A model generated the notes under the pieces. That model had not been told where the DNA came from. It did no database searches and saw only the letters and a list, made by a program, of their open reading frames with translations. The position numbers and the translations under genes are program-made. Below are positions 6,706 through 15,478 of a DNA stretch of 64,000 nucleotides, one piece after another. The stretch is from positions 4,694,001 to 4,758,000 of the forward strand of contig NZ_CP064689.1 of NCBI RefSeq assembly GCF_023100945.1, given 5' to 3'. The stretch's first letter is position 1. Each line of letters opens with the position of its first letter. Source of the DNA: Bradyrhizobium sp. 200. GTDB taxonomy: Bacteria > Pseudomonadota > Alphaproteobacteria > Rhizobiales > Xanthobacteraceae.

Positions 6706-8073
6706 ATGCGCGGGGCTTTTGACGGTGGCTGGAGGTATTCGGCGCTGGCGCTCCTGATCGCGCTGCTGTTCGCAACGCTCTTTCCAACACTTGCCGCGGC
6801 CGAGAAGCGCGTCGCGCTGGTCATCGGCAACTCCGCCTATCAAAACGTGACGCGGCTCGATAACCCCCGCAACGACGCAGCCCTGATGGCCGAGACGCTT
6901 TCGAGCCTCGGCTTCACGCTGATCGGCGGCCGTGCCCAGCTCGATCTCGACAAGCCCGCGATGGACCTGGCCGTGCAGAATTTCGGCCGCCAGGTTCAGG
7001 GCGCCGACGTCGCGCTGTTCTACTATGCCGGTCATGGCGTGCAGGTCTCCGGCGCGAACTATCTGGTCCCGGTCAGCGCCAATCCGACGCGCGAGGCCGA
7101 TGTCGATTTCCAGATGGTGGACGTCAACCTCGTGCTGCGCCAGATGCAGGGCTCGGGCACGCGGCTCAACATGGTGATCCTCGACGCCTGTCGTAACAAT
7201 CCGTTCGGCGCGCGCGGACTGCGCGCCTCCGACGGCGGCCTCGCGCAGATGCGCGCGCCGGAGGGTACGCTGATCTCCTATGCGACGCAGCCCGGCAACG
7301 TCGCGCTCGACGGCACCGACGGCCACAGCCCCTATACCAGGGCGCTTGCCACGACGATCAAGCAGGCCGGGCTCGACATCTTCCAGACCTTCAACCAGGT
7401 CGGCCTTGCCGTGAAACGCCAGACCGGCGGATCGCAACAGCCCTGGGTGTCGTCCTCGCCGATCGACGGTAATTTCTATTTCGTGGCCCCTGCCCCGGCC
7501 GCTTCATCCCAACAGCTCGCCGTCGCGGTGCCGCCCGAGCCGCTGGCCTCGACGCTGCGCCCGGATCCCGATCGCATTCCGATCAAGGATCCCGTGCTGC
7601 TGCGCGAATTGAGCGACCGCCTGTTCGAGCTCAACTACGATCCGGAGCCGCTGGACAGCAGGAACGGCATGCGCCTGGCGATCTCCAAATTTCAGGAGAA
7701 GGCCAAGATGACGCCGACCGGTGAAGCCACCGAGGGCATGCTGACGCGGCTGCGCAAGATGGAAGACCTGAAACCGTGGGGCTCGATCGTCTACGGCCCG
7801 GACAACGACAAATGGGGCATGTCCTGGAATCACTCTTCGCGCCGGGCGGCGATCGACGACGCGCTCAAGAATTGCGGCGGCAGCAAATGTCCGTTCGAGT
7901 TGAGCTTCTATGGGGCGCGATGCGGCGCGTTCGCGATCTCGGGCAAGTCATGGTCGCTGGTGCAGCGCGACACCGTCCAGCGCGCCAGGGACGCGGCGCT
8001 TGACGAGTGCGGAAAGACTGGCAAATCTTGCCGGATTATTGGCGCGGTCTGTGCCGACGGGTCGGGCCGCTGA
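6706..8073 (+). CDS. Secreted caspase-like (peptidase C14) protein
   Basis: 455 residues. An N-terminal signal sequence (hydrophobic SALALLIALLFATLFPTLAA) is followed by a metacaspase-type p20 domain (RVALVIGNSAYQNV to about residue 255). The catalytic His110 lies in YYAGHG and Cys162 in DACRNNPF, both intact. A linker and a peptidoglycan-binding-like helix block (residues 300-350) lead to a C-terminal DUF4189-like domain with several cysteines (NCGGSKCPFEL, YGARCGAF, CGKTGKSCRIIG) that suit the oxidising periplasm. Two small secreted paralogs follow 22 bp and 38 bp apart, suggesting one transcript. Targets of such exported caspase-like proteins in rhizobia are unknown. Confidence 0.85.
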   Translation: MRGAFDGGWRYSALALLIALLFATLFPTLAAAEKRVALVIGNSAYQNVTRLDNPRNDAALMAETLSSLGFTLIGGRAQLDLDKPAMDLAVQNFGRQVQGADVALFYYAGHGVQVSGANYLVPVSANPTREADVDFQMVDVNLVLRQMQGSGTRLNMVILDACRNNPFGARGLRASDGGLAQMRAPEGTLISYATQPGNVALDGTDGHSPYTRALATTIKQAGLDIFQTFNQVGLAVKRQTGGSQQPWVSSSPIDGNFYFVAPAPAASSQQLAVAVPPEPLASTLRPDPDRIPIKDPVLLRELSDRLFELNYDPEPLDSRNGMRLAISKFQEKAKMTPTGEATEGMLTRLRKMEDLKPWGSIVYGPDNDKWGMSWNHSSRRAAIDDALKNCGGSKCPFELSFYGARCGAFAISGKSWSLVQRDTVQRARDAALDECGKTGKSCRIIGAVCADGSGR

Positions 8074-8095
8074 AATTTATTGGAAGCACCCGCTC

Positions 8096-8605
8096 ATGCC
8101 GACTGCCGCCCGACATGCGATCCCGATCACCCTCCTCGCCATGTTGATAGCGGTGGCGGTCGGCGCTGGCCTCAGCCATGCGCAAACCGGCAGTTCGGGC
8201 GGCAGCATCGGCAATGATGAAAAATCGCTGTCCGGCTCGCGCGATGCGCCGCGCGCGACTGAATTTGCAAAGCCCGCGCGACGCAGCCAGCCGGAGGCGG
8301 ACGAACCGCGCCGGACGGGACGAAAAAGCGGTGGAGGCGGCGGCAATTTCGACGGCGCCTGGATGGTCTATTCCCGCGGCGTGACCTGTCAGGGCACCGG
8401 CAGCAACGCCGTCGTCGTCACCAGCGGCAAGATCATTGGTGAGAGCGCGAGAGGCACCGTCAGTCCCGACGGCAGGGTGTACGGCACCTCCACCGGCAAT
8501 GGCATCACGGTCATCACCACCGGCCGCCTGTCCGGGCGCAGCGGCGGCGGGACATTCCGGCAATCGGATGGCTGCACCGGAACATGGACGGCGTCGAAAC
8601 AGTAG
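8096..8605 (+). CDS. Small secreted protein, first of a tandem paralog pair
   Basis: 169 residues from ATG 8096, supported by GGAAG upstream; a longer frame overlaps the caspase gene and is unlikely. A signal peptide (IPITLLAMLIAVAVGAGLSH) precedes the conserved SGGSIGNDEKSLSGSRDAP, then a basic, disordered linker ending in a Gly run. A beta-rich domain follows: FDGAWMV, a Cys, repeated VTSGKI/GTVSPDG strands, and the end GCTGTWTASKQ. The two cysteines could form one disulphide. It shares its whole plan with the next gene, so the pair arose by duplication. Function unknown; likely periplasmic or exported. Confidence 0.72.
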   Translation: MPTAARHAIPITLLAMLIAVAVGAGLSHAQTGSSGGSIGNDEKSLSGSRDAPRATEFAKPARRSQPEADEPRRTGRKSGGGGGNFDGAWMVYSRGVTCQGTGSNAVVVTSGKIIGESARGTVSPDGRVYGTSTGNGITVITTGRLSGRSGGGTFRQSDGCTGTWTASKQ

Positions 8606-8643
8606 GCTGCTCACTCGGCCGGGAAATATTGGAACATTTCATT

Positions 8644-9162
8644 ATGGGATACTCGGCTCAATGTACGATCCGAATTAGTCTCTGCTCGCTCGTGATCTCC
8701 GTCGCCACAGCCAGCGCGGCAGTGGCGCAATCCGGCAGCGCCGGCGGCAGCATCGGCAACGACGAGAAGTCGCTGTCCGGCTCACGCGAAGCGCCGCGCA
8801 GGGTCGAACCATCCAAGCCGGCACGTCGCGCCAAACCCGAAGCCGAAGAGCCGCGCCGTGCATCGCGCAGAAGCGGCGGCGAAGGCGGCGGCGGTGGCGC
8901 TGGCAATTACGACGGCGCGTGGGTGGTAAATGCCATGGGCACGCCTTGCGGTGGCAGTACCGAACGGATCGTCATCTCCGGTGGCAGGATCACGGGCGAA
9001 TGGAGTTCCGGCCAGGTCAGCGCAAATGGCGCCTCGATGGGGCACGGATCCGCCGGGGGTGTGAGCTGGACCAGTTCTGGCCGCATGTCGGCCCGCAGCG
9101 GCTCCGGTTCATTCGTGCGATCCGATGGCTGCACCGGGCGCTGGACCGCCTCCAAACAGTAG
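8644..9162 (+). CDS. Small secreted protein, second of the tandem pair
   Basis: 172 residues from ATG 8644 (GGAAC about 8 bases before it). It repeats the neighbour's plan: signal peptide, SAGGSIGNDEKSLSGSREAP, basic linker with a Gly-rich run, then YDGAWVVNAMGTPCGG, Gly/Ser strands and GCTGRWTASKQ. The N-terminal motif and C-terminal decapeptide are almost identical to the first copy, while the middle has diverged. This implies an old duplication with constraint at both ends. The gene probably belongs to the caspase operon. Role unknown. Confidence 0.72.
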   Translation: MGYSAQCTIRISLCSLVISVATASAAVAQSGSAGGSIGNDEKSLSGSREAPRRVEPSKPARRAKPEAEEPRRASRRSGGEGGGGGAGNYDGAWVVNAMGTPCGGSTERIVISGGRITGEWSSGQVSANGASMGHGSAGGVSWTSSGRMSARSGSGSFVRSDGCTGRWTASKQ

Positions 9163-9327
9163 TAAAAACGGCGATATTTCGTGGATTTAAGCCTGCCTCA
9201 TATGAGGCAGTGCATAAGCCCCAATTATACCCCATCTGCTCCGAAATTGCGGCTCATTGCCACCCAAGTCTCTGACCAGATTGAGTGCATCAAGCGTCGT
9301 GTTGCGTTGCGTTGCCGGGGATACAGA

Positions 9328-10476
9328 ATGTCGAACCGTTCCGTGAGATTCGCTCCGGCCCTGTTGGCTGGGGTCGTGGCAGCAGCCAATCTGGCCACGA
9401 TGACGGATCTCCGGGCCCAGGTGGCAGAACGGGCGACGGAACAAGCAGCGGAAGCCGGCATCCAGGTCGCCCAGGCCGCTACGGACAGTTGCCTGTCCGC
9501 GCCGAAGGGCACGACCCCCTCGGGCAGTCATTGGTACTATCGCATCGACCGCACCACCAAGCGTCAATGCTGGTATCTCCGGGAGGAGAGCGACAGGGCC
9601 GACGACAAGTTCGCGCGCGCCGCGCCGCCAGCTTCGTCTCCGGCACCGTCATCATCCCCGGCGCCGTCGTCGGCAGCAGCAGAACCGGCTCCGGCGCAGG
9701 CGCCAACGATCACAAGCAAGTCGCTCGCCGACGCGCGTGCCGAATGGGTCTCGCAGCAAAACCGCACCCAGGCAATTTCGCCCGCCAAAGCCGATCCGCG
9801 AACGGTTGGCGCGGCCCCCGCCCCGGCCGTCCAGGATAGCCCGCGCGCCACCATGCCGAACGTGCTCGCACCGGCACCGCTGTCGTCGATGCGATGGAAC
9901 GACACTCCCGCCGCAAACGCTTCGAGCAATTCAGCCGCGCTGCAAACGGTCGCGGCCGCTCCGCCGGCAGACCAGCCGGCGCAGGCCGAGGAAGTGCAGC
10001 AGCCCGCAGCAGATCAGGTTGCGCCGGCTCCTGCCGCAGCGGAGCCGGCGACCACAAAGCCGACCGCGTCGCTGCAGATGCTGCTTCTGGTGATGGCCGC
10101 AGCGCTTGCGCTGGCCGGCCTCACGGTAAGCGCGATCGTCCGGATCGGCCGCATGCGGGCACGCCGCGCCATGCGCCGCAAGCGGCGCGCGATGTGGGAT
10201 TCCGCCAAGATCGCAAAGACGATGCGGCGTTCGCCGCAGCCGATGTTCCACGACGAGGACGCCGGCCTGCGGCGCACCGGCGCCGTGCATCACACGACGC
10301 GCATGCCCAAGGAGCGGCCGCGCGTTCCACAGGAGCGGGCACGTGCGCCCCAGGAGCGTGTACGCGTGCCCCAAGAACGGCCACGTGCGCCCCAAGAGCG
10401 AGCGCGCGCACCTCAGGACCGCGAACAGCAGGTGACGGAAATGCTGGCCCGGCTCGCCCGCAGCGCGCAAACGTAA
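9328..10476 (+). CDS. Single-span membrane protein with Pro/Ala-rich region and C-terminal 7-residue repeats
   Basis: 382 residues from ATG 9328. An N-terminal hydrophobic segment (APALLAGVVAAANLATMT) is probably a signal or anchor. Next is a small Cys-containing motif (SCLSAPKGTTPSGSHWYYRI and RQCWYLRE) seen in many Bradyrhizobium proteins. About 150 residues of low-complexity Ala/Pro/Gln follow, then a clear transmembrane helix (LQMLLLVMAAALALAGLTVS), a very basic stretch and six consecutive PQER-type heptads (10297-10422). It is convergent with gmk. The layout suggests an envelope protein with a periplasmic domain and a basic cytoplasmic tail. Function unknown. Confidence 0.7.
   Translation: MSNRSVRFAPALLAGVVAAANLATMTDLRAQVAERATEQAAEAGIQVAQAATDSCLSAPKGTTPSGSHWYYRIDRTTKRQCWYLREESDRADDKFARAAPPASSPAPSSSPAPSSAAAEPAPAQAPTITSKSLADARAEWVSQQNRTQAISPAKADPRTVGAAPAPAVQDSPRATMPNVLAPAPLSSMRWNDTPAANASSNSAALQTVAAAPPADQPAQAEEVQQPAADQVAPAPAAAEPATTKPTASLQMLLLVMAAALALAGLTVSAIVRIGRMRARRAMRRKRRAMWDSAKIAKTMRRSPQPMFHDEDAGLRRTGAVHHTTRMPKERPRVPQERARAPQERVRVPQERPRAPQERARAPQDREQQVTEMLARLARSAQT
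10297..10422 (+). repeat. Six 21-bp in-frame tandem repeats
   Basis: Six units encode T/P/A/V-R-M/V/A-P-K/Q-E/D-R. Units differ by synonymous and a few amino acid changes but keep the PxER spacing of seven residues. Heptads of this kind in a basic tail may form an extended charged helix. Unit number is likely to vary between strains. Confidence 0.85.
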
Positions 10477-10494
10477 TCGAAACCGAAGCGGCGG

Positions 10495-11148
10495 CTATTT
10501 CTCCAACTGGCGCTGCAGCTTGCGAACGAACTCGGTGAGCCCGGTGCGGCGCTCACGCTTGAGCCGCTCGGCCTTGAGGATCGACTGCACCTCGGCGAAC
10601 GCCTCGTCGACGTTGTGGTTGACGACGATATAGTCGTATTCCGCCCAGTGGCTGAGTTCGTGGGTGGCGCGGCTCATGCGCCCGCGAATCACCTCATCCG
10701 AATCCTGCGCACGCGTGTGCAGCCGTTTCTCGAGATCGGCGGCCGAGGGCGGCAGGATGAACACCCGGACCACATCAACGCTCGCCTTCTGATGCAGTTG
10801 CTGGGTGCCCTGCCAGTCGATGTCGAACAAAACATCCTGTCCCGCCGACAATGCCGCTTCGACCGGCGCGCGCGGCGTACCGTAGAGATTATCGAATACG
10901 GTCGCCCATTCGAGGAGTTCGCCCTGCTCCACCATTCTCTCGAATTTCTGCTTGTCGACGAAAAAATAGTCGCTTCCCTCGACCTCGCCCGGTCGCATCG
11001 AACGCGTCGTCGCTGAAACCGACATCTTCAGGCCCGGCTCGCGCTCAAGCAGCATCCGCGACAGCGTGGTCTTGCCCGCGCCCGAGGGCGACGACAGCAC
11101 GAACATCAGCCCTCGCCGCTCAACCCCGTCGAAACCTCCAGCCGTCAT
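10495..11148 (-). CDS. gmk: Guanylate kinase
   Basis: 217 residues, normal family length. It phosphorylates GMP to GDP with ATP in the cytoplasm. The P-loop SSPSGAGKTT lies at residues 19-28; the GMP-binding region contains SATTRSMRPGEVEGSDYFFV and the LID segment RMSRATHELSHWAEYDY. The ATG follows the yicC stop after three bases, so the two are co-transcribed, an order conserved across alphaproteobacteria. It converges on the membrane protein gene ending at 10476. Confidence 0.97.
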   Translation of the reverse strand: MTAGGFDGVERRGLMFVLSSPSGAGKTTLSRMLLEREPGLKMSVSATTRSMRPGEVEGSDYFFVDKQKFERMVEQGELLEWATVFDNLYGTPRAPVEAALSAGQDVLFDIDWQGTQQLHQKASVDVVRVFILPPSAADLEKRLHTRAQDSDEVIRGRMSRATHELSHWAEYDYIVVNHNVDEAFAEVQSILKAERLKRERRTGLTEFVRKLQRQLEK

Positions 11149-11151
11149 CAG

Positions 11152-12039
11152 TTACTCCAGGTTCTGGACCTGCTCGCGGAATTGCTCGACCACGTTCTTC
11201 ATTTCGAGCCCGGTCTGGGTCAATTCCAGATCGTTCGATTTGGAGCAGCAGGTGTTGACCTCGCGGTTGAATTCCTGGGCGAGGAAGTCGAGCCGCCGCC
11301 CGACCGGTCCGCCCTTGCCGATCATCTCACGGGCCTGCGCGACGTGCGAGGCGATGCGGTCGAGCTCTTCGCGGATGTCGGCCTTGGTCGCAATCAGGAT
11401 CGCTTCCTGATTGAGCCTGTCAGGGTCGAAGCGTTCGGAAGTCTCCAGCAGTGCCGTCACCTGCTCGGCCAGACGCGCCCTGATCGCCTCGGGCTTGCGG
11501 CCGGGCGCAGCCTCGGCCTTCTTCGCCAGCCTCTCGATTTCGTCCATGCGCTGGATCAGAATTTGCCCGAGCGTCACGCCCTCGCGGCGCCGCATCTCGA
11601 CCAGTTGGGCGAGCGCCTGCTCAAAGGCGGCGGCAGCCGCATCCCTCGCGGCCTTGTCTTCTGTCTCGTCGCTTTCGGGTTCGACAACCTCGATGACGCC
11701 CTTGATGCTGAGCAGCCCGTCGATGCTCGGCGCCACCGCGTCGATCTTGCCGGCGAGCACGCCCGCGACCTTCACGATCGAGGCCAGCACGTCTTCATTG
11801 ATTCGCACGGTCGAGACCGCGTTGGCGCGCTTGACGTTGAGATTGGCGTACACAGTGCCCCGCGACAGCACCTCGCCGGCGCGTTTCTTGGCAAGGGCCT
11901 CCAGCTCGTCCCAGCCGGGCGGCAGGCGCAGGCGCAGGTCGAACCCCTTCGCGTTGACGGACTTCAGTTCCCATTCGAACGTGTAGGGGCCGCTGGCGCC
12001 GTGGCTCCGGGCAAAACCGGTCATGCTCGATAGCACCAT
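11152..12039 (-). CDS. yicC: YicC-family protein (endoribonuclease-like)
   Basis: 295 residues from ATG 12039. The start VLSSMTGFARSHG is the YicC N-terminal signature, followed by the SVNAKGFDLRLRLP motif. The C-terminal DUF1732 domain contains RRLDFLAQEFNREVNTCCSK and a closing GLEMKNVVEQFREQVQNLE, matching the family. E. coli YicC is reported as an RNase acting on small RNA and other targets. It sits between mltG (121 bp upstream) and gmk (3 bp downstream). Upstream in-frame codons to 12336 overlap mltG and were rejected as start. Confidence 0.93.
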   Translation of the reverse strand: MVLSSMTGFARSHGASGPYTFEWELKSVNAKGFDLRLRLPPGWDELEALAKKRAGEVLSRGTVYANLNVKRANAVSTVRINEDVLASIVKVAGVLAGKIDAVAPSIDGLLSIKGVIEVVEPESDETEDKAARDAAAAAFEQALAQLVEMRRREGVTLGQILIQRMDEIERLAKKAEAAPGRKPEAIRARLAEQVTALLETSERFDPDRLNQEAILIATKADIREELDRIASHVAQAREMIGKGGPVGRRLDFLAQEFNREVNTCCSKSNDLELTQTGLEMKNVVEQFREQVQNLE

Positions 12040-12160
12040 CGCGTAACACTTTCCGAAGGACAGGGGGACTCGAAAGGAACGGTGCGACCTTAAGCCGATT
12101 TCCGCCAAAGTGGAATTGCGTTCCGGCCGTAGCTGGAACGTCTGTTCAACCGGGCGGGCG

Positions 12161-13444
12161 TCAGCGCTGAACCACCGGCGGCGTCGTGGTCGACTGCGCG
12201 GCGCCCTGGCGACCGGGCGCGGTCGCAGGCGCCGCAGGACGGGCGGGCGGCTTTTTCGCGCCCGCCCCCGGCCGCGGCGTGGTCGCGGTTGGATTGGTAT
12301 CCGCCGGCGCTCCGGCCGCCGTCGGCGGCGGCGCATCCTCGGATGGTTCGGCGGTATCGTTCTGAATCTGTTTTTCGAGCGCCCGCAGCTTGACGACGTT
12401 CTTCTGGTGCTGGTCGTAGGTCTCGGTAAAGGCGTGCCCGCCGGTGCCGTCGGCTACGAAGAACAGGTCGCGCGTGCGCGCCGGGTTGGCGGCGGCTTCG
12501 AGCGAGGCGCGGCCAGGGTTGGCGATCGGTCCGGGCGGCAGGCCCTCGATCACATAGGTGTTGTAGGGCGAAGGCTGCGTGATCTCGGAGCGCTTGATCG
12601 GCCGGCCCAGCGTTCCCTTGCCGCCGACCAGGCCATAGATGATGGTCGGATCGGATTGCAGCTTGATCCGCTGCCGCAGGCGATTGGTGAATACGGCGGC
12701 TACGCGGCTGCGTTCGTCGGCCCGGCCGGTTTCCTTCTCGATAATCGAAGCCAGCGTGATGAGCTGCTCCGGCGACCTGACCGGAACGTCCGGATTGCGG
12801 CGCTCCCAGATCTCCGCGAGCACCCGCTTCTGGGTCTGCTGCATGCGCTGGATCACCTGCTCGCGCGTGGTGCCGCGCGGGAATTTGTAGGTTTCCGGCA
12901 GCAGCGTGCCTTCGCGCGGCAATTCCCGCACGCTCCCAGCGAAGATGTCGTTGTCGGTCAGCCGCGCCACGATCTGTTCCGAGGTCAGACCTTCGGGAAT
13001 CGTGACGGCGTGCTGCACCACCTTGCCCTCGACGATGGTGGCGATGACATCGCGCAGGCTGGATTTCTTCTGGAACGAATATTCCCCCGGCTTGAGGTCG
13101 GAACTCGCCTTCAGCGCAAACACGCCGCCGATGAATACCCAGGGATTGACGTTGATCACGCCTTCACGCAGCAGCGCGTCGGCGATGTCGCGCTTGCCGG
13201 CACGCGAGGGAATGTTGACGATCTTGTCTTCCTGCAGCGGGCCCGGCGTTTCCAGCATTTGCCGGCCGTAGTAGTACACCGTTCCCGCCCCGATCATCAG
13301 AATGATCAGGATGGTGATGATGGCATTGCCGACCACCACGAACGGATTGCGGGCGCGCTCCGACCGCTTCGGCGGCGGCGGCACCTGTTCAGGCTCCAGC
13401 GCAGCGCGCGGGCTTCGTGGTGAAATGGGCGGCCTCTCACTCAT
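12161..13444 (-). CDS. mltG: Endolytic murein transglycosylase MltG
   Basis: 427 residues. A short proline-rich cytoplasmic tail precedes one transmembrane helix (residues 36-58, AIITILIILMIGAGTVYYYG), then a LysM-like subdomain and the YceG catalytic domain. The essential Glu lies in LASIIEKETG (E236), with QSDPTIIYGL and EGLPPGPIANPG as further signatures. It cleaves nascent glycan strands at the inner membrane. The last 80 residues are a disordered Ala/Pro/Thr tail longer than in E. coli, common in this order. It lies 126 bp after fabF. Confidence 0.96.
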   Translation of the reverse strand: MSERPPISPRSPRAALEPEQVPPPPKRSERARNPFVVVGNAIITILIILMIGAGTVYYYGRQMLETPGPLQEDKIVNIPSRAGKRDIADALLREGVINVNPWVFIGGVFALKASSDLKPGEYSFQKKSSLRDVIATIVEGKVVQHAVTIPEGLTSEQIVARLTDNDIFAGSVRELPREGTLLPETYKFPRGTTREQVIQRMQQTQKRVLAEIWERRNPDVPVRSPEQLITLASIIEKETGRADERSRVAAVFTNRLRQRIKLQSDPTIIYGLVGGKGTLGRPIKRSEITQPSPYNTYVIEGLPPGPIANPGRASLEAAANPARTRDLFFVADGTGGHAFTETYDQHQKNVVKLRALEKQIQNDTAEPSEDAPPPTAAGAPADTNPTATTPRPGAGAKKPPARPAAPATAPGRQGAAQSTTTPPVVQR

Positions 13445-13570
13445 CGATGCAACCTGAATCCTGTCGGTTCAATCGCGGCCCGGCAATCCCCTGCCTGGCC
13501 GATAGCATACGCCCGCATGTAGAAGTCATCGCCGAATACGGCAAAACGGTGGAGTAGTTATAAACACTTG

Positions 13571-14836
13571 CTAGTCAGGCACGCGCTGAAAGATCACGGA
13601 GGCGTTGGTGCCCCCGAATCCGAAGGAATTCGACAGCGCGACGTTAATCTCGCGCTTGCGCGCTGTCTGCGGCACCAGGTCGATCGACGTTTCCACAGAC
13701 GGATTTTCCAAATTGATGGTGGGTGGAACAACGTTGTCGCGAATCGTAAGGATACTAAAAATGGCCTCGATTGCACCGGCAGCACCGAGCAAGTGCCCGG
13801 TCGACGATTTCGTCGACGACATCGACACCTTGGAGGCGGCATTGCCGAGCATCCGCTCCACCGCGCCAAGCTCGATCTCGTCGCCGATCTGCGTCGAAGT
13901 TCCGTGGGCGTTGATGTAGTCGATATCGGATACCGCGATCCCGGCGCGCTTGATCGCCGCGCTCATGCTGCGGAAGCCGCCATCGCCATCCGGCGATGGC
14001 GAGGTGATGTGATAGGCGTCGCCCGACAGGCCGTAACCCACCACTTCGGCATAGATTCGCGCGCCGCGGTTTTTCGCGTGCTCATATTCCTCGAGCACGA
14101 CGACGCCGGCGCCCTCGCCCATCACGAATCCATCGCGGTCCTTGTCATAAGGCCGCGAGGCCTTTTGCGGCGTCTCGTTGAAGCCGGTCGAGAGCGCGCG
14201 CGCGGCGCAGAACCCCGCCATCGCCAGCCGACAGATCGGCGATTCGGTCCCGCCCGCCACCATGACGTCGGCGTCGCCGAGCGCAATCAGGCGCGCACCG
14301 TCGCCGATCGCATGCGCGCCGGTCGAACATGCCGTCACCACGGAATGGTTGGGGCCCTTGAGGCCATGCTCGATCGAGACATAGCCGGAAGCGAGATTGA
14401 TCAGCCGCCCCGGAATGAAGAACGGGGATACCCTGCGCGGCCCGCGTTCCTTCAAGAGCAGCGACGTTTCGGCGATGCCGGACAACCCGCCGATCCCCGA
14501 GCCGATCAGGGTGCCGGTGGCGCATTTGTCTTCTTCGGTCGAAGGATGCCAGTCGGCGTCGTCGAGCGCCTGGCGCGCCGCGGCCATCGCAAAGATGATG
14601 AAGTCGTCGACCTTGCGCTGTTCCTTCGGCTCCATCCACTGGTCGGGATTGAACGTGCCGTCACTGCCGTCGCCGCGTGGAATCACGCAAGCAATCTGGC
14701 TGGCAAGATCGGCAACCTCGAATGTATCGATCTTCCTGGCGCCGCTCCGACCGTTGAGGATCCGCTTCCACGTTGTGTCAACGCCGCAGCCGAGCGGCGT
14801 AACCATGCCCAGCCCCGTGACGACAACCCGCCTCAT
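13571..14836 (-). CDS. fabF: Beta-ketoacyl-ACP synthase II
   Basis: 421 residues. It condenses malonyl-ACP with acyl-ACP in fatty acid elongation. The active-site Cys170 lies in VTACSTGAHA; His in NAHGTST and in SSTKSSTGHLLGAAGA complete the Cys-His-His triad of KAS I/II enzymes. The glycine-rich end (NSFGFGGTNASVIF) is intact. It follows acpP by 97 bp in the conserved acpP-fabF order and is probably co-transcribed with mltG downstream. Confidence 0.97.
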   Translation of the reverse strand: MRRVVVTGLGMVTPLGCGVDTTWKRILNGRSGARKIDTFEVADLASQIACVIPRGDGSDGTFNPDQWMEPKEQRKVDDFIIFAMAAARQALDDADWHPSTEEDKCATGTLIGSGIGGLSGIAETSLLLKERGPRRVSPFFIPGRLINLASGYVSIEHGLKGPNHSVVTACSTGAHAIGDGARLIALGDADVMVAGGTESPICRLAMAGFCAARALSTGFNETPQKASRPYDKDRDGFVMGEGAGVVVLEEYEHAKNRGARIYAEVVGYGLSGDAYHITSPSPDGDGGFRSMSAAIKRAGIAVSDIDYINAHGTSTQIGDEIELGAVERMLGNAASKVSMSSTKSSTGHLLGAAGAIEAIFSILTIRDNVVPPTINLENPSVETSIDLVPQTARKREINVALSNSFGFGGTNASVIFQRVPD

Positions 14837-14933
14837 GTCAAAAACTCCAACCCGAAACCGGCGCCAAAAAACAAGAAACCGGGGGACCGTCCGACAACGG
14901 CCCGTCCGGCTCTGTCTCTACCCGCCCGGGACG

Positions 14934-15173
14934 TCAGCTTTTAGCGTTCTTCTCGAGAAACTTCGTGGCGTCGCCGACGGTCAAAATCGTCTCGGCGGCA
15001 TCATCGGGGATTTCGCAGCCGAACTCTTCTTCAAATGCCATCACAAGCTCGACGGTGTCGAGACTGTCGGCGCCGAGGTCGTCGATGAAACTTGCGTTGT
15101 CTACAACCTTCTCGGGTTCAACACCGAGGTGTTCGACCACAATCTTCTTAACCCGCTCGCCAATCTCACTCAT
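14934..15173 (-). CDS. acpP: Acyl carrier protein
   Basis: 79-residue acidic helical protein. The phosphopantetheine attachment Ser37 lies in [12 protein letters not shown]. It carries acyl chains for the Fab enzymes encoded around it. GAGG lies seven bases before the ATG. The 305-bp upstream gap probably contains a strong dedicated promoter, as is usual for acpP. Sequence and length are fully typical. Confidence 0.98.
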   Translation of the reverse strand: MSEIGERVKKIVVEHLGVEPEKVVDNASFIDDLGADSLDTVELVMAFEEEFGCEIPDDAAETILTVGDATKFLEKNAKS

Positions 15174-15478
15174 CGTTCAACCTCGTGCTTGTTCCAATGG
15201 ACCCGACCCCAAGACGCTACAGAGACGCTACGAGCTATCGTGGTCGTTAAACTTCCTTCGCTATCGCGCATAGTCTTGTATTCGGCCCGTTGGTAGCCGA
15301 CAAAGCCCCGGCGAACGGCAGGCGTTGCCACGCCAATATACAGGGTTTCAAAATCCTGCAATGGCCTTGTTTGCCCATCCGTCGGGGGTTCGGTTACCAT
15401 ACTTCCCAAGCCCTGACTACAACCTCGACCGCCCGGTCGAAACGGCCTTTGGCCGCATCGATCGAGGCAATAACTCGC
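15174..15478. other. acpP upstream region
   Basis: 305 bases between fabG and acpP. A 79-codon minus-strand frame covers part of it and touches the acpP start, but its composition and lack of motifs suggest chance. The region most likely holds the acpP promoter and leader; no textbook -35/-10 pair was found by eye. A repeated AGCGTCT (minus strand, around 15210-15235) is the only small repeat noticed. Confidence 0.45.

Noticed and set aside
12110..13423. 437-codon plus-strand frame opposite mltG
   Set aside because: Shadow of a high-GC gene; mltG on the other strand has full catalytic motifs.
15170..15409. 79-codon frame touching the acpP start as ATGA
   Set aside because: The overlap looks suggestive, but the protein has no motif and the region is more likely the acpP promoter.
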